This document shows, one piece after another, positions 48,392 to 58,150 of a DNA stretch of 64,000 nucleotides. The stretch's first letter is position 1, and every line of letters begins with the position of its first letter. Both the position numbers and the translations under genes were made by a program. The DNA is from Theobroma cacao (Eukaryota > Streptophyta > Magnoliopsida > Malvales > Malvaceae): NCBI RefSeq assembly GCF_000208745.1, contig NC_030851.1:9069024-9133023 (forward strand). The letters are read 5' to 3'. Under the pieces are notes generated by a model. It was not told where the DNA came from. It was given only the letters and a program-made list of their open reading frames with translations, and did not search any database.

Positions 48392-48947
48392 TATTGAAGG
48401 TGGAAGCTTGTTGCAGCCACAACGTGTAACATTTTGCAACCATGGTGTGTAACAACTAGCAGCTTTGGCGTGTAACATCTTGAAGCCTTGGCACGTAACA
48501 TTATGAAGCCTTGGCGTGTAACATCTTGGAGCCATAACTTGTAACATTTTAGAGTCATGGTGTGTAACATCTTGGAGTCATGGTGTGCAGTTTATTACAT
48601 TCTTAGCGTGTAATGTCTGTGTTACACGTACTGTTACTTATTTTTTTATTCTTGTCATTTTCTGTTAGTTTTAACAGTCTGTTAATGCATTGAGATTGTA
48701 AAAATTCCTGAGGTGAAAAGACCTCTGGTTTATTATTCTTTGAATAGTGTGAGTGCTATAGCACCGTATGGAAATGTTTTCTCTTCCTTGTAAAAGCCTT
48801 AGTATAAAAGTCTCTTTTAGTTGTTATTTTTAATATATGACGAATAGTCTTTTTCTCCATAAAATATTTTTTTCTCACCTTTGTGTTTCCTTGAACTTCA
48901 TTGATATAGCTCCATATTCATAAGATATCATTATTAGAAAACTAATA
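48392..48947 (+). repeat. copia-3 5' LTR
   Basis: It starts TATTGAAGGTGGAAGC (TG changed to TA) and ends AGAAAACTAATA (CA changed to TA). It is 71 bp longer than the 3' LTR because its 23-bp minisatellite (48408-48590) has eight units. Confidence 0.9.
48408..48590. repeat. 23-bp minisatellite in copia-3 5' LTR, 8 units
   Basis: Eight units of the type ATCTTGGAGCCATGGTGTGTAAC (shown here only by its parts ATCTTGGAGCC and TGTGTAAC), all 23 bases except the last (22). Unit sequences vary at several positions. Confidence 0.93.
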
Positions 48948-49061
48948 TGGTATTAAAGCTTTACATGGATTTTAAGGGATTGTGAGGAGGGCTTTATTTC
49001 AGTGTCATTTTCTTCTTCTCTATTATTTCTTCGAACTCTTTAGTTTTTTGTTGCTACTACA

Positions 49062-49910
49062 ATGGCTACTTCAAGTTTGAGTGTCATGGCTCCTCTTACT
49101 TTCTAAAAAAAAAACTATCATATTTAGGTCATTAAGATAGAGGCTTATTTTAGAGCATACAACTTGTGGGATATTATGGAAGTTAGTGGTAACCCTCTGG
49201 TTCTGAAACTAGCAAATCCTACTATTACTTAGCTCAAGTAGCATAATGAGGAAATAGCCAAAAGGTACAAAGCTTTTTCTGTGATTCACTCTGCTATTTC
49301 TAATTCTACCTTTACTAGAATCATCAATTGTAAGTCACCTAAGGAGGCTTGGGATAAGATAAAGGATGAGTTTCATGGGAGTGATAGGACTAGACAAATG
49401 TAGGCTTTAAACCTATGGAGAGACTTTGAAATTTTGAGAATGAAGGATAATGAGACTGTGTTGAAATTCTCTGATAAAATTCTTGTGATAGTAAATCGTT
49501 TGAGGCTTATGGGGGAAGAGGTCTCCGAAAAACATATTGTTAATAAGTTTTTGATTATTTTGCTTGAAAGATTTGAAAGGAAAATGTCTTCACTAAAGAA
49601 CTATAAAAATTTAGGGTCAACAACTGTTATTGAACTGTTGAATGCCCTTAAAGCTCAGGAATAGAGAAGAGCATTTAGGAGTAATGCTGTTGTTGAGGGA
49701 GCCTAGATGGCAAGAATTTCATATAAGAGATTGGGTAATAGTTTTAAAAGAAAATCAGGGACTAATAAAAAGGATAAAGGTAAGAAGAATGGTGATAAGA
49801 GACAGGGAGATCGGAAGAAAACCTTTCCATCCTGTTCTTATTGCAAGAAAACCAATCATACTGAAATGTATTGCTAGTATAGGCCAAATGTTAAGTGCAG
49901 AGCTTGTCAC
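49062..49910 (+). pseudogene. copia-3 gag, 5' part
   Basis: It starts at ATG 49062 (MATSSLSVMAPLTF, then a stop). The Copia gag (DUF4219/UBN2-type) pattern follows: AYNLWDIME, NCKSPKEAWDKIKDEFHGSDR, LWRDFEILRMKDNETVLKFSDK, LRLMGEEVSEKHIVNKFL, then a basic stretch and the zinc knuckle CSYCKKTNHTEMYC (49833-49874). A second knuckle begins CRACH at 49896 and is cut by the C solo LTR at 49910. The protein would coat the element RNA. At least six stops are present, mostly TAG. Confidence 0.9.
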
Positions 49911-52644
49911 TGTAGACACCTATTCCCCAAATAAAAATATATAATAAAAATTAATCAAAAAATAAATAAAATAATCAAATAACATAATAAAAATAAAAAT
50001 TTTAAAAATTAATTAAAAAATAATAAAATTAAAAAAAAAAGAACAGAGAAGGGAAAAGATTGAACATTTGTTCAGCCTTCCTCTCCCGTCACCTCCAACT
50101 ACTTGGCCCGGACTTGCCTGTGCTAGGAGCCTTACAAAAATCACATGATTGCACTCCTGAGATTGTCCAAAATTTTAAACAATTCAAATCTTTTAAAATG
50201 TAGGCAGATTCAACAAAAGGGGGGAGGAAGATTTTGAAAGCCAGATCCAAAAAAAAAACCCAACCTTTCAAAAACTAAAAAAACCAGATTCAAACAAAAT
50301 AAAAAAAATCAGATCTTTAAAAAAAAAAACAAAAAAATCACAAAGCCCAAATGTCTTAGTTTTCTAGCAGCAAACTACCCTAGCCACAATAAAAAAAGAA
50401 AAATCAAACATCACAACAGACAGAACAAAAATAAAAGAAAAACTAATCAGATCTGAAAATTAAGAGGTGGGTTTGGGTATAAAGAAAATAGTGGATTTTT
50501 TTTTTGGGTAGAGTGAGAATCAAAAGGGGAACCGGCGGCAAGGGAAGGCCACCGGTGGAAAGAGAAGAAAGAAATAAGAGAGGGAGAGAAAGGAAAGGGC
50601 GCCGGCGGTGAAAGAAGATGCCGGTAAGGGAGAAAGAGGAGGAGAGCAAAAGGAAAGAAAAGAAAAGAGAGAAAGAAGGAAAAGAAAAAGAAAGAGAGAG
50701 GGGAAGGAGAGACGCCGACGGTAGGACAAGAAGAAGAAAAGCTTTTGCTGGCCACAAAAGAAAGAAAGATAGAGGGAAAAAGAGAAAGAGAGAGAGAGGG
50801 AAAATTTTAGAGAGAAGGTAGAGAGGGTTGTGGCTAGACATAGAAAAATGGTAGAAAATGAGAGGAAGAAGAAAAAAGAAAGCTTAAATACTTAGGTTTG
50901 GGGTCTTCAAAACGATGCCATTTTGGAGGATTACAAGCTGCCAAACAAACACCAAAAGCGGTGTGTTGCAGGCTCAGTCTTGTGGGCTTCAAGAGGCAGA
51001 TTCGATGCAGCAAGCTTGGGCTTTCCTCGGGCCTTCGAGCTGGGCCAGTATTGGCCTAAAAAGGTATAAATCTGAACCTTTTCCTTCTAGGCCTATTTTG
51101 ATTGATTCTGTGTCTAGCTCATTTTGTCTAATTAACAGGTAATTTTGGTTTAATTTTAGACCATTCTAGGAAAATAGGTTAGGTGAATTAGCGAAAATAA
51201 AAAGGTATTTATGATCAAAATTTATGATTAGGAAAGTTTCAAGATTTGATCTAAAAGTCAACAAATAAATAAATGAAAATAAAATAAAATAAAAAATAAG
51301 ACTTAGCATGAAATTATTAAGTATAAAAATATGATGTTAATTTGGAATCAATACCGATGATAGGATGTCCGTTTGAAACGCAAGAAGTCGTAATTTCAAA
51401 TGGATTTCGTTAGGTTAAAAATTTTGATTAAGACCCCACCAGTACGATGGGAGGGCCCTAATTTGGAATTCCTATGATTCTAATTTTAAATACAAATTAT
51501 ATACTCAATTACCAATTGGTCAAAAGTGTAAAAAATAAGGAATTAATGATAACAATAAGTATGTTAACAATAATAATAACACAAAGAGGAATGTATAAAA
51601 CACATATACAAATAATAATTATGAAATAAAAAATAAATAAAATAAATAAAATGAAAATACTTGGTCTAAAAATATGATTTTGAAAATTTTCATATAATGA
51701 AATGAATAAGTATTTGCATAGCAAAATACATAACGAAATAAAAATGAAATAATAAGTAAATATAAAACACGTACATACGCTCACATGGAGAAATAATAAA
51801 ATAAGAAACAAACATTAGAATTGTGAGTGCATCACGTATCATGGTTGCATTGTTAAATGTCATGGCATGTAGATATATTCTATATACGAGTATAAGCTCC
51901 TATGATAGGACTTTCCGAGGAAGCTTGCGAAGGGGAATTTTTTTTAGTAAACTCCCTAGGTGAGAAGATACCTCCAGATCCCACCAGTATGATGGGAGGG
52001 TTCGGAGAAATATCTTTAATAAAGGCTTTTACCCGTATTAGGATTTGCATTCATGAAAACACTATTTTTTACTCACAAACGACTATCCCGATGATGGGAT
52101 TTACCTTGTAAATTTGCGAAGGCGAGTTTCTAAGGTATTTCCCTAGGTGATAGAATACTCTCGAATCCCACCAGTATGATCGGCGGATTCGGAAAGTACG
52201 CTCAATAAAAGATATTCGTTTGACAATTTATGCCATGCATTTCACAATTGCATCACGTGCACGTCAAATTCATAAAACAAATGAAACATTTTAACTTGTT
52301 AAAAGAATCAAAGATGAATTAAATAAATCAGATTAAGGAAGCATAAAAATAAAATTAATGGTTTAGGATAATATATGATTAAATGGTACCGTTCGTAGAA
52401 CGGGCGTCATAGGGGTGCTAATCCTTCCTTACGCGTAACCGTACTCCCGAACCCAACTCTAAATAAAATACGTAGACTAGTTTATCATTCTTTCGACGAA
52501 CTTAAGATAAATTTAGGATTTCGTCGAATAGAACCAATTTAATAGGTGACCAATCACACCTAGGTAAAAAAAAGAATTGGTGGCGACTCTCATAAATTTT
52601 CACCACGTCTAGCGGTCGAGTTCCCGGACCCGCACGTTACGATA
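49911..52644 (+). mobile_element. Solo LTR of Tat-type family C
   Basis: TGTAGACACCTATTCCCC...CGCACGTTACGATA, 2734 bp, flanked by a perfect GTCAC duplication (49906-49910 and 52645-52649). The last bases TA stand for the usual CA. It splits the second zinc knuckle of copia-3 gag. No coding domain is inside. The purine-rich block at 50560-50820 gives long antisense Ser/Leu/Phe-rich frames that are composition artefacts. It shares CCCACCAGTAYGATGGGAGG blocks with the C LTR at 45138-48075. Confidence 0.93.
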
Positions 52645-53290
52645 GTCACCAATAAGACCATGTTGAAAAAGTTTACAAGAATTGAGATGGTAAGGTTGAA
52701 AATAAAGTTGCTGTTGCTGAATAGAAGGATAATTCAGAAGATGATGCTCTTTTTATGGTAAAGCAAATTGAAAAAGATGACAGAAAAGATACTTAGTTAT
52801 CGAACAATGGATGTTCAAATCACTTGACAAGTTGCAAGATTATTTTTCTAGATTTTGATGACAGCTTCAGGACCAAAATGGAGATTCGAAATGGTGACTT
52901 TCAACTGATTTATGGGAATCGCACTGTTGGAGTTCAAACTCTTGATGGTTTGAAGTCAATTTCATATGTTTATTATGCACAAAAAGTAAGTCAAAATCTG
53001 TTGAGTGTTGGGCAACTCATAGATGATAACTATGAGTTGATTTTTAAGGACAAGGCTTGCAAGATAAAGGATCCTAATGGAAATGAGCTACTTACAATAA
53101 TGATGAGAAATAAATGTTGCCTTCTTAACTGGTCAAAGTCAAGTATGTTGCTTATAAATGTACTTCGACTAATGATAAACTTTGGCATCGGAGATTTAGT
53201 GATGTGAAACCATTCTTATTTGAAGCAGCTAGTGTTTCATAACTTGGTTGATGGTCTTCTTGACATTTCAAAATGATAAATTGTGCAGTA
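52645..53290 (+). pseudogene. copia-3 gag end, protease, gag-pre-integrase
   Basis: The reading resumes with the rest of the second knuckle (DHVEKVY). It goes on to LSNNGCSNHLTS (protease region, where D(S/T)G-type 'DSGCS.HM' has become NNGCSNH) and LDGLKSISYVYYAQKVSQNLLSVGQLIDDNY. The GAG-pre-integrase words LWH-like, HNLVDGL and CSTCQF come next. In the protease, the catalytic Asp appears replaced by Asn. Several stops. Confidence 0.85.
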
Positions 53291-54240
53291 CTTGTCAATT
53301 TAGAAAGTAATGCAGAACTGTATTTCTAAAGACTAGGAGTTGGAAAGCAACACAAAAGCTACAGTTGGTGCATACAAACATTGAAAGCCCTATGACGACT
53401 TTGTCTCTAAAAAAAAGTAAGTTTTACTTACTGTTTATTGATGATTTCACACATTTTAGTTGGATTTATTTTCCGAAACACAAGTCTAAAGTTTTGGCTA
53501 CTTTTGTAAAGTTTAAAATAGTCGTTGAGAATCAAGCTAGCTTAACTATAAAGGTTCTAAAAAGTGACAATGGGATTGAATACAATGCTAAGGAATTTGA
53601 GATTTATTTAAGTCAATTTGGTATAGTTCATTAGGTTGTAGTGACTTATAGTCCTCATCAGAATGGGGTTTCTGAAAGAAAAAATATGACTATTATGAAA
53701 ATGGCTCGATGTTTGTTATTTGAGATGAGCTTACATAAGTTTCGATGGGAAAAAGCTACTAATATTGCCAACTACTTGTTGAATATGACTTAGACTAAGT
53801 CTTTAACCAACAAGACTCATTTTAAAGCTTGGCTTGGTATAAAACCTATTGTAACTCATCTCAGAGTTTTTGGTTTTGTTTGTTATGCCAAGATAACGGA
53901 TGCTAAAAGATGCAAGCTTGATGAAAAATCTTTGATTGCAGTTCATCTTGACTATAATGAGGTTTCAAAAAGCTATAGGTTACTAGATGTCAAGACAAGG
54001 AAGTTGTTTGATAGCAGGGATGTCAAATTTGATGAGAATGCTAAATGGAATTGGGACATCAGTATAGTTGAAGCTGTCTCAAACAAAGATGTTATAGTCG
54101 ATGTTATATTTGATACTGAAGAAGACATAGCACCTGATACAAATGTTGATGAAGTTCTTGTCAGAGAAACACAATCACTTCAAGATGTGTATGATAGATG
54201 CCATGTAGCCATCACTGAACCAAGCTGTTATTTGGAAGCT
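53291..54240 (+). pseudogene. copia-3 integrase
   Basis: The catalytic core reads LVHTNIESPM, where the first catalytic Asp ('HTD') has become Asn. Next are FYLLFIDDFTHFSWIYF, KSDNGIEY (second Asp kept) and SPHQNGVSERKN (Glu kept, 53650-53690). The C-terminal part follows with LRVFGFVCYAK, RCKLDEKS and SKSYRLLDVKTRKLFDSRDVKFDEN. Two TAG codons interrupt. It would insert Copia cDNA but is inactive as written because of the Asp change and stops. Confidence 0.9.
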
Positions 54241-54249
54241 ACTTCAAAT

Positions 54250-54960
54250 GATTACTGAAAGTAGGCAATGGAGGCTCAAATGATGATGATAAAGAAGAAC
54301 AACACCAGGACTTTGGTTGATAGACCAAAGAATCAAAAAGTTATTGGAGTAAAGTGGGTGTATAGGACCATACTCAATTATGATCGTTCGATTAACAAGC
54401 ATAAAGCTAGATAGGTAGTCAAGGGGTTTTCGAAGGTATATGGTGTTGATTTTTTTTAGACTTTCGCTCCTATAGCCAGGCATGATTCCATCAGGCTATT
54501 GGTGGCACTTGCTGTTAGTAAAGGATGGTAGATTTGACATTTGGACATCAAATTTGCCTTTTTAAATGAGACTATTAAAGAAGATATCTATGTGGAGTAG
54601 CCTGAAGGTTTTGTTCAAACTGACAAAAAGGATAAGGTATGTAAGCTTGTTAAGGCACTGTATGGACTCAAATAAGCCCCATGGGCTTGGTATGTAAGAA
54701 TGGACAACTACCTGAAAGTCAAGGCTTCACTAGAAGTGAAAGTGAACATAATTTATATGTGAAAAGTTCTGATGATAGTATTCAACTGATTGTGTCACTC
54801 TATGTAAATAGTTTTCTCATCACAAGAAATAGTAGTGAACACTCAGCTGATTTTAAAGCTAAAATGAAGGATGAGTTTGAAATGAGTGATCTGGGAGTAA
54901 TGCCATACTTCCTAGAACTGCAAATCATTCAAAACTCAAATGTTATATTTCTACATTAGA
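54250..54960 (+). pseudogene. copia-3 reverse transcriptase
   Basis: VIGVKWVYRT, VKGFSKVYGVDF, FAPIARHDSIRLLVALAV, LDIKFAFLN, EDIYVE.PEGFV and CKLVKALYGLK lie in the normal order, with TAG or TAA at about seven places. The catalytic box reads LYVNSFLITRN (about 54800), so the YVDD Asp pair is Asn-Ser. FEMSDLGVMPYFLELQI follows. The loss of both active-site Asp residues shows the enzyme cannot work whatever the stops. Confidence 0.88.
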
Positions 54961-55750
54961 AGAAATATGCAGGTGACTGCTCAAAAATTTCAGAATGGAG
55001 AAATGTAAACCTGTGTTTACTCCTCTAGTGGTTGGAAGCAAATTTATTAAGAAAGATAGAGGTGCTGAGGTTGATGTTGCTCAGTATAAGAAGCTGATTG
55101 GTTGTTTACTATATCTTTCAGCATCAAGGCCTGACATCATGTTTGCTACTAGCCTTTTCTCACATTTCATGCAAGCACCCTCTGATATTCATTTGACAGC
55201 AACTAAAAGAATACTCAGGTATGTGAAAGGAACTTTAAACCTTGGTCTTAAGTTCTATAAGCTAAGAGCATAAAGCTTGAAGGGTATTCAGATTGCGATT
55301 AGATTGGAAGCTTAGAAGACTCAATGAGTACCAGTGGGAGCTGTTTTTCCTTTGGTAGTGCAATCTTCTCCTAGGACTCAAAAAGCAAGATATTGCTGCT
55401 TAATCTTCTACTGAAGCAAAGTATGTAGCTATTGCATCAGAAACTAATCAAGCCTTGTGGCTTAGAAAAATCTTATTGGATCTAAAATTTAATATACAAG
55501 AACCTACTATCCTCTAGTTAAATAGTCAATTAGCTATTGCAAATGGCTCATAACCTTGCACAACATGGAAGGACCAAACACATTTAGGTCAAATACCATG
55601 CTATCAGGGAAGCTATCAAAAACAATAAGATAGAGGTAAAGCATTGTAGCACCAATGACCAGTTAGCAGACATTTTCACCAAGGGGCTTGATAAACACAA
55701 GTTTGAAAATCTAAGAGCCAAACTAGGAGTCTGCAACTCAAGCTTCCAAG
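54961..55750 (+). pseudogene. copia-3 RNase H and tail
   Basis: CKPVFTPLVVGSKF, YKKLIGCLLYLSASRPDIMFA, HFMQAPSDIHLTATKRILRYVKGT (54995-55273) form the connection. The RNase H domain follows in pieces, with a STEAKY-like word, ETNQALWLRKIL and an 'ADIFTKGL' tail (about 55670), all interrupted by stops and frame changes. The purine tract AAGAGGTG ends it just before the 3' LTR. Confidence 0.87.
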
Positions 55751-55755
55751 AGGTG

Positions 55756-56240
55756 TGTTGAAGACGAAAGCTTGTTGCAACCATGGTGTGTTAGATCCTG
55801 CAACCATGGTGTGTAACAACCAATAGTTTTGGCATGTAACATCTTGGAGCCATAGTGTGTAACATCCTGGAGCCATGTTGTGCAGTTTATTGCAATCTTA
55901 ACATGTAATGCCTATGTTACATGTACTACTATTTATTTGTTTTCCTGTCATTTTCTATTAGTTTTGATAGTCTGTTAGTGCATTGGGATTGCAAAAATTC
56001 TTGATGTAAAAAGACCTCTGGTTTGTTATTGCTTGGAGAGTGAGTGCTACAGCACCATATGGAAATGTTTTCTCTTCCTTGTAAAAGCCTTGATATAAAA
56101 GGCTCTTTTAGTTGTTATTTTTAATATAAGACAAATAATTTTCTTCCCCATAAAATATTTTTCTCTCCTCTTTGTTTCCTTAAGCTCCATTGATATAGCT
56201 CCATATTCGTAAGATAAATATCATTATTAGAAAACTAACA
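55756..56240 (+). repeat. copia-3 3' LTR with 5-unit minisatellite
   Basis: Starts TGTTGAAGACGAAAGC, ends AGAAAACTAACA, with TG...CA ends kept. Its 23-bp minisatellite (55772-55885) has five units against eight in the 5' LTR, which accounts for nearly all of the length difference (485 versus 556). Confidence 0.93.
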
Positions 56241-57117
56241 GACTTAGAATGACCATCACGGCCACAAAAATCACAATGATAGAATGGCTTTCTACCTTGA
56301 AAACAATTGGAGATGTGTGAAGAGGTAGCGACTTGAGAAGCATCCATGGCAGCTTGATTAATGGTGGACAAAGAATGAAGACTACGTTGACGTTCATCTT
56401 GAAGAAGGAAAGAGTAAGCACGAGTCATGGGGGGAAGGGGTTTGATCAAAAGAATTTGAATTTGAACCGTGCGGTAGGAGTCATTCAAACCCATCAGTAA
56501 TTGTATCATCAAATGATCAATCTCTTGTAATTCAAGAAATCTTTTAAGGGCACCACAAGTACAAGTTGGGAAAGAGCAATAGAGACCACTCATCCCTTAA
56601 ACCCTTAACAATAGTTTGGTAGGCAACAACAAAATTATGATTCTGATCATGAAAGAGAAATATTATGACGAATCTCAAATATTCCAGGTGTTTATTTCTT
56701 TTTTTTTAAGAAAAGTGACCACAAAGATCAAGTCAAATCTGATGTGCAAAAGATATGTAATGCTTGTAGCAATAGTTTTGGATACCACGTCAAGCAACCA
56801 AGAGGTGACCATATTGTTACAACGTTTTAATTGGAGTAAATCTTTAGAATTTTCATGTGGTTTATAGATATTGCCATATACGTATGCAAGTTTGTTTGTA
56901 GCTTCGAGAGCCATGCAAAGAGCATGCCTCCAGATTCGATAATTGTCACCAATGAAAGGTTGGAAAACAAGAATAGAGTCAAGGCTATCTGAATGATGAA
57001 GAAAATATAGAGAGGAATAATCGTATTCTGATTCGGTTGCAACAGGGGTGAAAGCGGGAAAGAAATATTTATGGTGGTGGAAGTATAAATGAAAATTAAA
57101 ACAGGCCCAAGGGTCAT
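56241..57117 (-). pseudogene. copia-2 gag
   Basis: Minus strand from about 57115. The start is frame-broken but contains VFQPFIGDNYRIWRHALCMALEATNKLAYVYG and WLLDVVSKTIATSITYLLHIRFDL, the Copia gag (UBN2-type) capsid pattern. Then come ELQEIDHLMIQLLMGLNDSYRTVQIQILL and YSFLLQDERQRSL, and CDFCGRDGHSKS (from 56275), a zinc knuckle cut off before its last Cys by copia-3. Frame changes near 56600-56900 make it a pseudogene. Confidence 0.88.
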
Positions 57118-57130
57118 TAGGTTGATTCCA

Positions 57131-57267
57131 TGTTAATAAAATTAATTGGAGCTAAATTGTTTTATTTTGTATTAATTAGAAACCAAAGTGTTTGACTAAA
57201 TATTTTTTTGAAAATATATTATAATAGATGTAAAGATATACTAAGATCTAATAAAAGAAAATAGGCA
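57131..57267 (-). repeat. copia-2 5' LTR and primer site
   Basis: On the minus strand TGCCTATTTTCTTTTATTAG (57267) to ...TTTTATTAACA (57131). The next bases TGGAATCAACC are a drifted TGGTATCAGAG primer site. At 137 bp it is short but pairs with 22252-22425. Confidence 0.75.
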
Positions 57268-58150
57268 TAATGCTAAAAAGCATTCTTGAATTATTCAAAA
57301 AAATTCATTAAGCTATTATCTTTATATTGCATTTGATCAAGCTGTATTTTTATTTTAATTCAAATAAGTTTTTATGACTAATGATTGATTAATTGTCATT
57401 AATCAAAATATCACTTATCATTTTATACCTACACGACGATGATGTGGAAGGTAAAAAAATGCTACATGTCATTTCAACATGTAATGTGAGTACCATATGG
57501 TATAAAATGACTAGTAGTATTTTGATCAAATTAATCATTAGTTATAAAAAGCTTATTTGGCTCAAAACAAAAATAAAAAGATTTATTTTGTTCAAAATAA
57601 AAAGTATAGGAGTTTGGTTGAATACAATAAAAAATGTATAATATCTAAAAAAAACTCCTAAATTATTTAAAGAAATTCAAATAAGTCTTTATACTTTTAT
57701 TGCATTCAATCAAGCTTTTATATTTTTATTTTAAACCAAAGAAGCTTTTATACTTTTATTTTAAGTCAAATAAATTTTTATAACTAATGATTAACTTAAA
57801 AAAAATATCATTTATTATTTTATATTACATGATGTCAACGTGGTATGTTAACATATTATAATTAATGATGACATGATATGTTAACGTATCATAATTGATT
57901 ATGACGTGATCTACTAATTTAGCATGATAACATGACCATATGATAATTTACCTTCCATATCAATGTCATGTTAGTGTCATGTGAATATAAAATGGCAAGT
58001 GATATTTTGATTAATGGTAATTAATCAATATTAGTTATAAGAGTTTATTTGATCTAAAATAAAAAATATAGAGACTTTGATTGAATGCAATTAAAAAAGA
58101 AGTTTGTTTGAATTTTTTTAAATAGCTTTAGAGTTTGTTGGAGCATTACA
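57268..58150. mobile_element. Two related fold-back elements
   Basis: Within 57268-57650, the arm around AAGTTTTTATGACTAATGAT (about 57366) returns inverted as ATCATTAGTTATAAAAAGC (about 57534). Outer words GATCAAGCTGTATTTTTATT and AAAAAGTATAGGAGTTTGGT are also opposed. The next 500 bases (57650-58150) repeat the same plan with a separate pair (TTTTTATAACTAATGATTAA at 57775, AATATTAGTTATAAGAG at 58027). They have no coding capacity and look like two MITE-type hairpins of one family side by side. Termini and duplications were not resolved. Confidence 0.65.

Larger units (their letters stand above)
48392..56240 (+). mobile_element. copia-3: Copia retrotransposon with stops
   Basis: Two LTRs (48392-48947, 55756-56240), a Met-tRNA primer site (TGGTATTAAAGC, 48948-48959), gag, zinc knuckles, protease, integrase, reverse transcriptase, RNase H and a purine tract (AAGAGGTG) lie in Copia order. 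Gag is split by a solo C LTR (49911-52644). Many in-frame TAG, TAA and TGA codons occur, often where Gln or Trp is expected. The 5-bp flanks (GAGGC and GACTT) do not match. It lies in copia-2. Confidence 0.93.
22252..57267 (-). mobile_element. copia-2: Copia element expanded by nested insertions
   Basis: Minus-strand pieces lie in Copia order with the same decay style: 5' LTR 57267-57131, gag 57115-56241, post-integrase linker 48391-48080, reverse transcriptase to RNase H 24654-22432, 3' LTR about 22425-22252. The two LTRs share TACTAAGATCTAATAAA and CTAAATTGTTTTATTTT blocks. The gag breaks where copia-3 begins (56240), and the linker-to-polymerase reading resumes across 48076/24659. Protease and integrase are absent, so part of the element was lost. 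The outer flanks, CGGGG on the left and TAATG on the right, do not match, so no target duplication is seen. The element is old and dead. Confidence 0.82.

Noticed and set aside
48171..48547. Open frames of 94 and 65 codons, minus strand
   Set aside because: They combine the copia-2 linker with the copia-3 LTR minisatellite; the periodic peptide comes from the 23-bp repeat.
50443..50841. 132-codon Ser/Leu/Phe-rich minus-strand frame
   Set aside because: Antisense of a purine-rich stretch of the C solo LTR, with three overlapping frames open because of composition.
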